The notes beneath the pieces were generated by a model that searched no databases, was not told the DNA's origin, and saw only the letters and a list, made by a program, of their open reading frames with translations. Shown here in pieces: positions 49,815-57,005 of a stretch of 64,000 nt of DNA. The DNA is taken from assembly GCA_036488725.1 (NCBI GenBank), contig DASXHD010000129.1:124001-188000 (forward strand), read 5' to 3'. The position numbers were made by a program, and so were the translations under genes. Every line of letters begins with the position of its first letter. Within the stretch, counting starts at the first letter, position 1. Origin of the DNA: DASXHD01 sp036488725 (lineage in GTDB: Bacteria > Myxococcota_A > Polyangia > Polyangiales > Polyangiaceae).

Positions 49815-49912
49815 ATCGAGGGGCTACGCCCCTCGATGCTCCCCCCTCAGCACTCGTCGCCTTCGGCTCCTCCCGCTTCGGCAAAGGGGGTCTCGCAGCG
49901 AGCCCCCCTTTG
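49815..49912. terminator. Double-hairpin convergent terminator / REP-like element
   Basis: Hairpin 1 is ATCGAGGGGC-TAC-GCCCCTCGAT (49815-49837, ten perfect pairs). Hairpin 2 is CAAAGGGGGTCTCGC / GCGAGCCCCCCTTTG around one A (49882-49912, one mismatch). They lie between convergent genes ending at 49789 and 49930. The strength and pairing suggest termination; the doubled form recalls REP-type elements. Confidence 0.65.
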
Positions 49913-49929
49913 GATCCCCCGTCCTTAGG

Positions 49930-50592
49930 TTACGGGTGAACGATGCTCGTGCCGGGGGGCGGGTTGAACGTGAACTTCGTCGCGGGGACCGCGGTGTTCA
50001 CTTGCGGGTTTTCGAAATCGAAGCGGTTGCGGTTTTGCTGCCCGTCGAGGATGAGCACGCGCCGCACCTGCGACGTCGCCGCGTCGACATAAAAGAGAAC
50101 TTTCGTGTATGCGGGCGTCGGCTGCTTCGGCGTGCCGACGAGCACGTAGCCGCCCGGAAATCCGAACTCGCCGCCGCCGTGAATCTCGAACGTGAAGTTC
50201 TGATCGAGGCTGCCCTGCCCGGTGAGAAACGAGAGCGCCGCCGGATACTGCGATTGATCGACGTTCTGCTCGTACATTTGTTTGTTCGCGGCTTCGTAGA
50301 CGCGGAGCTTCGAGCCGTCGGAGACGATGCGGTTTCCCTGCGGCGACGTGTACTCCCAGTCCATCTTGCCGGGCTTCGAGAAGACGACGTGTCCGGTCGA
50401 CGTTTTCGTCGTGTTGTACGCCTTCGCGAAATACTGCTGATTGAAGTCGGCGCTGAAGGTGTTCGTGCGGTTGTAAAACGCCTGCACGTTGGTCACGGCG
50501 GTTCCGACGTCGGGCGTGGCGTTCTGCGCGGCCGCGGGCGGCGCGACCGTGGCAACGGCGAGCACGACAGCAGCGAGGATCTTGCGAATCAT
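49930..50592 (-). CDS. lolA: LolA-type lipoprotein carrier protein (paralogue 1)
   Basis: A 220-residue periplasmic protein from ATG 50592 (MIRKILAAVVLAVATVAPPA, signal peptide). The LolA pattern is visible: FSADFNQQYFAKAYNTTKTS, GHVVFSKPGKMDWEYTSPQG and a C-terminal LILDGQQNRNRFDFENPQVN. LolA ferries lipoproteins across the periplasm to the outer membrane. A second lolA-like gene lies just upstream on the same strand. An upstream in-frame ATG at 50664 would add a non-signal extension and is rejected. Confidence 0.9.
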   Translation of the reverse strand: MIRKILAAVVLAVATVAPPAAAQNATPDVGTAVTNVQAFYNRTNTFSADFNQQYFAKAYNTTKTSTGHVVFSKPGKMDWEYTSPQGNRIVSDGSKLRVYEAANKQMYEQNVDQSQYPAALSFLTGQGSLDQNFTFEIHGGGEFGFPGGYVLVGTPKQPTPAYTKVLFYVDAATSQVRRVLILDGQQNRNRFDFENPQVNTAVPATKFTFNPPPGTSIVHP

Positions 50593-50673
50593 GGGGTTCT
50601 GCTCCGTTGGACGGACTTGGGGCGCAATCGTTTTGCCCGTTTCAAGACTCATGCGCAACTCCATGAGCGGCCC

Positions 50674-50715
50674 GAGAGAAACAGAAGATCGGAAGAATGA
50701 AAGGGGAGAGGAAGG
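50674..50715 (-). repeat. Purine-rich post-stop element (copy C)
   Basis: GAGAGAAACAGAAGATCGGA and a further purine run to GAGGAAGG lie between the stop of lolA paralogue 2 (50732) and the start of paralogue 1. It matches one arm of copies A and B. No complementary arm is present. Confidence 0.6.
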
Positions 50716-50731
50716 ATTTGGGGTTTTGTTT

Positions 50732-51391
50732 TCAGGGGCAGGTCGCGGGGAGCGCGGTTTGGTTGGTGGGGCCTTGAAAGGTCGTGTTGGGGGGCGGGTG
50801 GATGGTGAACTGGGAGGGCGTGGGCGTGATGTTGTGCTGCGTGCGGGTGAAGTCGAGTTGGTAACGGTTCGATGGCGGGTCGAGCACGATCACGCGGCGA
50901 ATCTCGAAGGTCGTTGCGTCGATGTAGATGAGAGTCGTCGGCGCGGTGGGGGTCGTCGCGGGTCGAGCTTCGATCACGTAGCCGCCGAGGAATGGTTTCA
51001 TGAGCGTCAGATTCGACGTCGTGTTCGGGCCGGTGAAAAACGGCAAGAGCTGAGCGAGCCAGGAATTTCCGACGGGCCCCATCGAGAGCGTGTGGGTCGT
51101 CGGGTCGTAGGTGCAGACGTTCGCAGTGTCGGAGACGATGCGTAGCTTCGAAGGCGCCGCGTACTCCCAGTCGCTCTTTCCGTTCGCGAGCACCACGCGG
51201 CCCGAAGTCGTACGCGTGATGCCGTTGCTTCGCGCAGTATCCGTCTGCGTGAAGTCGGCGGCAAAACCGCCAACTGCGTACGCCGCCCGCACCCGCCGGA
51301 TCACCTGCCCAATCGTGAGCGGCGCAACCGTCTGCGCACGAGCATCGACCGCGAAAATCACGACAACAAAAATGAGCGCGCGCTTCTTCAC
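50732..51391 (-). CDS. LolA-type lipoprotein carrier protein (paralogue 2)
   Basis: A 219-residue secreted protein from GTG 51391 with a short signal (ALIFVVVIFAVDARA). Conserved with paralogue 1: FAADFTQTDTARSNGITRTT, GRVVLANGKSDWEYAAPSKL and RRVIVLDPPSNRYQLDFTRT. The two differ enough that they may serve different cargo or one may be a polar-lipid carrier. It lies between ruvC and paralogue 1. Confidence 0.85.
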   Translation of the reverse strand: MKKRALIFVVVIFAVDARAQTVAPLTIGQVIRRVRAAYAVGGFAADFTQTDTARSNGITRTTSGRVVLANGKSDWEYAAPSKLRIVSDTANVCTYDPTTHTLSMGPVGNSWLAQLLPFFTGPNTTSNLTLMKPFLGGYVIEARPATTPTAPTTLIYIDATTFEIRRVIVLDPPSNRYQLDFTRTQHNITPTPSQFTIHPPPNTTFQGPTNQTALPATCP

Positions 51392-51393
51392 AA

Positions 51394-51443
51394 AGACATA
51401 CTTCTCTTCCCCTTCGACTCTTTCACTCTTTATGTCTCTCCCT
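51394..51443 (-). repeat. Purine-rich post-stop element (copy D)
   Basis: On the minus strand, GAGGGAGAGACATAAAGAGT and the following purine tract lie directly after the ruvC stop (51446). A short inverted repeat AGACATA/TATGTCT (51431-51437 and 51394-51400) frames it. It resembles copy A (AAACATAAAGAGAGGAAG). Confidence 0.55.
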
Positions 51444-51445
51444 CT

Positions 51446-51925
51446 TCAGCGCACGAGCGCGTTTTGCAAATGCGTCACCGCGAGCGCGAGCGCGTCCGCC
51501 GCGTCCGAGGGCGGCGGGGCGGCGAGCGAGAGGATGACGCGGATCATCTGCGCGACTTGGGCTTTGTCCGCGCGGCCGTGGGCGGCGACGGTGCGCTTCA
51601 CGCGGGCGGGGGCGTACTCGAAGACATCGAGGCTCGCGCGGCCGCAGACCATGAGCGCGACGCCGCGCGCGTGACCGAGCTTGGCTGCGGCTTGCGGGTC
51701 CTTGTGGAAGAAGAGCGACTCGACGCTCGCTTGCGACGGCCCGTGCGCGCGCACGACGGCGTCGAGCTCGCGCTCGAGATCCACGAGGCGCGCAGGGAGC
51801 GGCCCGTCACCGAGCGCGAAGACGCCGTGCGCGAGATGAACGAGGCGCGTGCCGCGCCGCGCGACGACGCCCCAACCGAATCGACGCGTGCCGGGATCGA
51901 GCCCGAGCACGATCACCTCGCTCAT
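51446..51925 (-). CDS. ruvC: Holliday junction resolvase RuvC
   Basis: A 159-residue RuvC of normal length with the acidic residues in VLGLDPGTRRFGWGVV, ASVESLFFHKDPQAAAKLGH and PSDAADALALAVTH, and the substrate-binding Lys/Arg region VKRTVAAHGRADKAQV. It cuts Holliday junctions with RuvAB, not present here. It shares one base with the yebC stop (TGATG), so the pair is coupled, as in many bacteria. Confidence 0.96.
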   Translation of the reverse strand: MSEVIVLGLDPGTRRFGWGVVARRGTRLVHLAHGVFALGDGPLPARLVDLERELDAVVRAHGPSQASVESLFFHKDPQAAAKLGHARGVALMVCGRASLDVFEYAPARVKRTVAAHGRADKAQVAQMIRVILSLAAPPPSDAADALALAVTHLQNALVR

Positions 51926-52674
51926 CAGCCTCCGAGCTTGGCGAGCTCTTCGTCCGAGATGTCGAAATCGGAATAGACGTTTTGCACGTCGTCGTGATCG
52001 TCGAGCGCTTCGGCGAGGTTCACGGCAATTTCGGCCTCGCGACCGGCGAGCGGCTTTTTGTTCTTCGGCAGGTACGCGATCGACGAGCCCTTGGGCGTGA
52101 CCTTCGCCTTCTCGAGCGCTTCGAGCACGATGTTGAGCGCTTCGGGCGGCGTGGTGACTTGCCAGTCATCGCCCTCTCGCGCGTAGTCTTCGGCGCCCGC
52201 GCCGACCGCGACGTCCATCAGCTGCTCTTCGGACGCGCCGTCCTTTGCAATCTGCACCAATCCTTTTCGATCGAACGCCCACCCCGCGGTGCCGGCGCCG
52301 CCGAGGACGCCCGCGTGCTTCTCGAAGATCTTCCGAATCTCCGCGACCGTTCGGTTGCGGTTGTCGGTCATCCCCTCGACGAGAAAGAGCGTGCCGCCGG
52401 GGCCGGTGCCTTCGTACAAAACTTCTTCGTACGCGGCGCCTTCGATCTCACCGGTGCCGCGTTTGACGGCGCGGTTGATCGTGTCGTTCGGCATCGACTG
52501 CCCTTTGGCGTCGGCGATGGCTTTGCGAAGGCGCGGGTTACCGCCCGGATCGCCGCCGCCCATGCGCGCGGCAACCGTGAGCTCTTTGATGAGCTTGGTG
52601 AAGAGCTTGCCGCGCTTGGCGTCGATCGCGCCCTTCTTGTGTTTGATGGTCGCCCACTTGGAATGCCCGCTCAT
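51925..52674 (-). CDS. yebC: YebC/PmpR-family regulatory protein
   Basis: A 249-residue protein with the family start MSGHSKWATIKHKKGAIDAK and RGKLFTKLIKELTVAAR, then GTLFLVEGMTDNRNRTVAE. YebC proteins were described as transcriptional regulators and more recently as helping ribosomes translate proline stretches; Pro runs are common in proteins of this window. It precedes and overlaps ruvC. Codons for Val-Gln-Ile-Ala at 52245-52257 create the palindromic motif. Confidence 0.96.
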   Translation of the reverse strand: MSGHSKWATIKHKKGAIDAKRGKLFTKLIKELTVAARMGGGDPGGNPRLRKAIADAKGQSMPNDTINRAVKRGTGEIEGAAYEEVLYEGTGPGGTLFLVEGMTDNRNRTVAEIRKIFEKHAGVLGGAGTAGWAFDRKGLVQIAKDGASEEQLMDVAVGAGAEDYAREGDDWQVTTPPEALNIVLEALEKAKVTPKGSSIAYLPKNKKPLAGREAEIAVNLAEALDDHDDVQNVYSDFDISDEELAKLGG

Positions 52675-52699
52675 GCGAAAAGCCCTATAGCACGGGGTA

Positions 52700-53149
52700 T
52701 TATTCGGCCGAAGTGGCGCCGACGCGCTTCAAGAGCGCGGTGACTTTCGGCTTCGCGATGCCCGCGGCTTTGCCGATCGCGTGGAGGACGGCCGACTCTT
52801 TTTTGTCGATGCCGCCCGACGCCTGCGCGACGAACGCTGCGAAGAGGAGACCGGCTTCCGGCTGGCCGAGCGCTTTCAAGCGGGCGCCGACCGCTTCGCT
52901 GCGATCGCCCTTGGCGGTGCGGTCGGCGCACGACTCGATGAGCGCATCGGCTTCCCACTCGATGACTGCGCCCTTCGAGAGCGTCTCGATCGCGGCGACG
53001 AGCATCTCGCGCTCTTCGTCGTCGACGTTGCCGTCGGCGTTTGCGGCGAGAAACCCCGCCTCCGCTGCGGCCTCGAAGACTTCGTTCTGTTTGGGGACGG
53101 CGAGGTCCTTGCGAATCGCGTCCGCGTGCTTCTCGAGCTCGGCGTTCAT
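52700..53149 (-). CDS. TerB-like protein
   Basis: A 149-residue helical protein with the TerB/DjlA-type pattern VFEAAAEAGFLAANADGNVD DEEREML and a second AFVAQASGGIDKKESAVLHA. Acidic loops (DGNVDDEE) may bind a metal, as in TerB. The role is unknown; tellurite resistance is not implied. It lies 25 bp upstream of yebC and may share its transcript. Confidence 0.8.
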   Translation of the reverse strand: MNAELEKHADAIRKDLAVPKQNEVFEAAAEAGFLAANADGNVDDEEREMLVAAIETLSKGAVIEWEADALIESCADRTAKGDRSEAVGARLKALGQPEAGLLFAAFVAQASGGIDKKESAVLHAIGKAAGIAKPKVTALLKRVGATSAE

Positions 53150-53163
53150 GACTCCAACCTTAG

Positions 53164-53227
53164 GAGAGAAACAGGAAGATCAGAAGCTCAGAAGTCTGGC
53201 GTCCTGACCTTCCTGTTCATCTCTCTC
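53164..53227 (-). terminator. Purine-rich hairpin after the transglutaminase-like gene (copy B)
   Basis: GAGAGAAACAGGAAGATCAG (53164-53183) pairs with CTGACCTTCCTGTT and CATCTCTCTC (53204-53227), about twenty pairs with one G-T. The right arm touches the stop codon at 53226-53228. It is a likely terminator of the large operon and the clearest member of the element family. Confidence 0.7.
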
Positions 53228-56200
53228 AGGGGAGCTTCACGCGCGTGGAGGCGAGGAACGAGTCGTCGACTTTGCGCGCGCTGTCGACGAACTCGCCGTA
53301 ACGCGAGGGCGCGACGGTGCCGGTCGTGACCGAGAGCGCGAAGTCGTCCTCGACGACGTTGGCGGCGACGGTCATCGCGCGCTTGCCTTCGAGGTTTGCA
53401 GACTGCACGTCGGTCGGGCCGGGCGACTTGAGGACGGTCGAGCCCTTCGGCAATTCGACGCGGCGATGCACGTGGTACTGCACCGCTTGGCGAATCGAGA
53501 GCGCATTTTCGCGCGCCGACTGACCCGCGTACGTCGCGGCGACGGTCGACACGCTCGAGCGCGGAAAGACGTGGTGGATCGGATCGAGGCCCGGGAGGAG
53601 CCACGACTTCGCTTCTTTTTGGACGGCGGCGACCGGCTGCGCGTAGCCGGGCACCGAGATGTTCGCGCGGAGCGCGATCTGCCAGCTGCCCTCGGTCGAC
53701 GAGAGCGCGACCTTGTCGACGTTGGCGAACGGCACCCAGCCGAGCGCGATGCCGAAGAGCGCGCGCTCGCGCTCGAAGCCGACGAGGCGGAGCATCGCTT
53801 CCGAGATTTGTTGGGCGGCGCGTCCGCGCAGGAGCACGGTGAGCTCGCCCTTCGCGTCGCCTTTTTCGTCGACGACGAGGCGGAGGTCGACCTCGTCGCG
53901 CTCTTTTTCGAGAGACATCGACGGCGCCGGTTTGATCGTGCCGTCGGCGAAAAGAACGGAGCGACCGCGGAGCTCGGGCGAGATGCGTCCGGCGGGGAGC
54001 GGCGGGCCCGAGACGTCGGCGTCGATCCAAACGTCTTGGCCTTCGACGTGCGCGACCGCGAGCGGGTGCGAGAAGCGCGACATGCTCGCGGGGTAGCTCG
54101 GGTCGGCGCTGTACGGCTCGCTCTCGGAGACGCCGACGTCGACCGGGACGCCGAGATCCGAGAGAGCGCGCGCGATGAGCCACGTGCGGCTGCCTTCGTG
54201 GTTCACGAGGATGGTGCGCGCCGTCGTGGTCGAGGCGCGATCGAAGCCGAAACCGAAGTCGGCGATGATCGATCCGGACGCCTCGCGCACGGCGTGTCCC
54301 GCGCCGGCGACGATCGCATCGACGAGCTCGCGCGATTTCGCCGGATGCTTCGCGGCGGTTTGCGCAGCCCACGCGGCGACCTCTTGATCGTGATCGGCGA
54401 GCGAAAGGAGCGTCTCTTTGAGCGCGCGCGCGACGGTCGACCAAGTCGTCGTGCCCATCACGATGCCGACTTCGCGCTCGGTGCGCGGGACGCCTTCTTC
54501 GAGGCGTCGCGCGTTGTGATCTTTGAGCTGCCAGGTGAGCGTGCGCTTGTCGCCCGAGACCGACTCGCTCGCCTTGCCGAGGATCGGGTGGACCCAGAGC
54601 GCGGGCTTGAGCGAGGTCGGCATCGTGAGCTGAATCGTCGCGGTCGCGACGGCGGTGCGCTCGGGCAAGAGGTCCGGCGTGTCGATGCCGATGTCGCCGG
54701 TCTCGGAAGGAATCGAGATGCCTTCGTAGAGCGCTTCGACGATGTCGCCTTGCTCGAGCTGCGCGAGCTCGGCGTGGCTTTGCGCGGCGCCGGGGTTTCG
54801 CTCCGGCTCGAGGACGCGGCCGTCGCGCTTGTGGATGCGGCGGCGGAGCACTTTCATCGTTCCGCGACCGGCGACGTTGGGCGGCGGCGCGGCGGCGTTC
54901 TCTTCGATGTCGGTCGTGCCGCTCACGCGGCGAACGTCGAAATACACGTAGCGCACGAGCCCGTCGTCGCCGACGTCGTACCGTTCGGTGTGCGCGAGGA
55001 TCGCCGTCGCGGCGCCCGCGAGCTTCGGCGATTTGCGATCTTCGGCGGCGAGCCGCGCGGCGACGCCTTCGAACTCGGCCGCCGGATCTTCGCCGAGCGA
55101 GAGGAGCAGCGACGGGAGCGCGTTGGGCGAGTCTTCGGCGTCGGTCGCGGCCGCGAGGATGCGATCACGGAGCGCGCGATCGCGTTTGGGCGCGGTCGCG
55201 ACGATGCCGCTCAGCGTTCGCTCGCCGGGAAGGAGCACGGCTTCTGCGGCACGCGCGGCCGAAGCGTCGTTGCGGACGAGCGCGTCGCGAAGCGCGAACG
55301 CCGCGTACCCGTTGGGCGCGCCGAGGACCTTGCGCACGCGCGCGAGCTCGGCGCCCGCTTCGCCGAGCTTGCCGACGTCGCGGAGCGCAAAGTAGCAGCC
55401 GAGCGTTCCGCGCTCGGAGCCGGGAACGGTCGCGCACTCGAAGGCGACGCGATCCTCGGCCGAGCGATCCTCCGCGACGCGCTCGACGTCGCGGAAGAGA
55501 CGCGTTCCGGCGAGCGACGTGCGCGCGCGTTCGAGCGCGGTGCGTGCGCGCTCATGCAAGCCTTCGCGGCCGGCGAGCGCTGCTTCGAACGCGTCGAGGA
55601 GCGGGCTCGTCGAGGCTTTGCCGTTCTTTCGCTGCTCGTCGAGATCGTGGAGCGCTTCGAGCTTCGCCTCGCTCGCGCCCTTGCGGACCCCGGCGAGCTC
55701 GGCGTGCGCGATGTTCGCTTCCCACGCGCCTTTCGATTTTTCGAGGAGCTTGTCGCACGCGGCGCGCTCGCGCTCGGCGCGATGAATCGCGTCGATGTCG
55801 CGCACCGCGTCGAGCGCGCGCGTGTAGAGGAGGAGAACCTCCGGCGGCGCGGAGTCTTCGCGCACGCGCGCGGCGAGCATGCGCTCGGCGGCGTGGGCGT
55901 CACCCGCCGCGAGCGACGCGGCCGCGAAGAGCGTTCGCTCCGCGTCGTTGCCCGGCTCGGGCAAATCGCTCGGCGACGCGCCCTTCACGCTGGTCGCCGC
56001 CGACGTGCCGCGCTCGCCCGCCGTGGGCGCGTGGAGCTTGAGCGGATCGCCGTGCGCGTCGAGCACTGCGAACCCGAAGTCGCCGCTCGCGACGCGCGCG
56101 ACGATGCGCACGCGCCCGCGTCCGACGTGCACGCGCGCGAATCGCACGACGTCGTCGGTGCCGAGCTCGCTCGCTCGATCGATCGCGAGCTTGCCGCCCA

Positions 56201-57005
56201 CGCGAAGCGTCGCCGCGCGATCGGCGCGGAGCATCACGCCGATGTCCTCGTCCTCCGGAACGTCCGCGTCGACGACGACGTCGTGCACGCCGTGCCGCGT
56301 GCCGAACGACGCGACGCTGTGATCGCACGTTCGCCCGCTGACCGTCAGCGGGCCCGTCTTTGCGCCGAACGGACCGGGCTCGGCGTAGGTCGCCGCGAGC
56401 GGCGCATCGAACGCCGCGAGCGGCCCGCCTTCGCGAACGCTCGCGATGCGCGTCCAGTCCACCGGCCCGACGACCGTCACGTCGCGCGCGCATCCCGACG
56501 CGAGCCGCCAGCGCTCGGCCGACGGCGCGTCGCCCATTTGCTCGGCGCGCTCGGCGAGCGTCTGCGCGAGGATGCCCTTCGCGAACGGATCGCTCGCGAG
56601 CCCGAAATCGGTCGCGAGCGCATCGAGGACGGGCTTTCCATCTTTGGTGCGATCGAGGATCGCCGTGTGCGTCGAGACGTCGCGCAACACGTCCGCTCCG
56701 CCCTCGGCCACCGCGTCGAGCGACGCGAGCAGCGCGGCGACGCGATGCGCGTCCGACGAAACGCCGACCGCGGTTTGAATCACGCCCTCGTGAAGCTCGA
56801 GCGCCTTCTTGTCATCGCCGTTCATCTCGGCGCGCGTCGCCGCGACGAACGCGCCGGGCAATTCGGACGCTTGGTGCGTTGGTGATTTTGCGCCGGGGCC
56901 TCCGCACGCTACGAGGGCCACCAGACACGCTGCCGCGAACAAGCCGCGCCTTTGTCGGGCCTTACGTTGCTGGTGGAGCTTGACCTCAGGTTGCTGGTGA
57001 ATCAC
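53226..57005 (-). CDS. Large lipoprotein with DUF3857 and a Cys-less transglutaminase-like domain
   Basis: A 1259-residue lipoprotein from GTG 57003-57005 with signal GLFAAACLVALVACGGPG. The first two thirds are helical with TPR-like character. A DUF3857-type region (LVRYVYFDVRRVSGTTDIEE) is followed by a transglutaminase-like core. In the coupled upstream gene the catalytic segment is REGDCDDKAILL; here it reads NHEGSRTWLIARAL, so the nucleophile Cys is missing, while the His (FSHPLAVAHVEG) and Asp (VWIDADV) positions remain. It is probably a non-catalytic partner. Bases 53396-53408 carry the palindromic motif. GTGA overlap with the upstream gene. Confidence 0.82.
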   Translation of the reverse strand: MIHQQPEVKLHQQRKARQRRGLFAAACLVALVACGGPGAKSPTHQASELPGAFVAATRAEMNGDDKKALELHEGVIQTAVGVSSDAHRVAALLASLDAVAEGGADVLRDVSTHTAILDRTKDGKPVLDALATDFGLASDPFAKGILAQTLAERAEQMGDAPSAERWRLASGCARDVTVVGPVDWTRIASVREGGPLAAFDAPLAATYAEPGPFGAKTGPLTVSGRTCDHSVASFGTRHGVHDVVVDADVPEDEDIGVMLRADRAATLRVGGKLAIDRASELGTDDVVRFARVHVGRGRVRIVARVASGDFGFAVLDAHGDPLKLHAPTAGERGTSAATSVKGASPSDLPEPGNDAERTLFAAASLAAGDAHAAERMLAARVREDSAPPEVLLLYTRALDAVRDIDAIHRAERERAACDKLLEKSKGAWEANIAHAELAGVRKGASEAKLEALHDLDEQRKNGKASTSPLLDAFEAALAGREGLHERARTALERARTSLAGTRLFRDVERVAEDRSAEDRVAFECATVPGSERGTLGCYFALRDVGKLGEAGAELARVRKVLGAPNGYAAFALRDALVRNDASAARAAEAVLLPGERTLSGIVATAPKRDRALRDRILAAATDAEDSPNALPSLLLSLGEDPAAEFEGVAARLAAEDRKSPKLAGAATAILAHTERYDVGDDGLVRYVYFDVRRVSGTTDIEENAAAPPPNVAGRGTMKVLRRRIHKRDGRVLEPERNPGAAQSHAELAQLEQGDIVEALYEGISIPSETGDIGIDTPDLLPERTAVATATIQLTMPTSLKPALWVHPILGKASESVSGDKRTLTWQLKDHNARRLEEGVPRTEREVGIVMGTTTWSTVARALKETLLSLADHDQEVAAWAAQTAAKHPAKSRELVDAIVAGAGHAVREASGSIIADFGFGFDRASTTTARTILVNHEGSRTWLIARALSDLGVPVDVGVSESEPYSADPSYPASMSRFSHPLAVAHVEGQDVWIDADVSGPPLPAGRISPELRGRSVLFADGTIKPAPSMSLEKERDEVDLRLVVDEKGDAKGELTVLLRGRAAQQISEAMLRLVGFERERALFGIALGWVPFANVDKVALSSTEGSWQIALRANISVPGYAQPVAAVQKEAKSWLLPGLDPIHHVFPRSSVSTVAATYAGQSARENALSIRQAVQYHVHRRVELPKGSTVLKSPGPTDVQSANLEGKRAMTVAANVVEDDFALSVTTGTVAPSRYGEFVDSARKVDDSFLASTRVKLP

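Noticed and set aside
50593..50664. Longer LolA start at 50664
   Set aside because: The extension is not a signal peptide, whereas ATG 50592 opens a good one.
52700..53149. Tellurite resistance function for the TerB-like gene
   Set aside because: Only the fold-level pattern is visible and no other ter genes are present.
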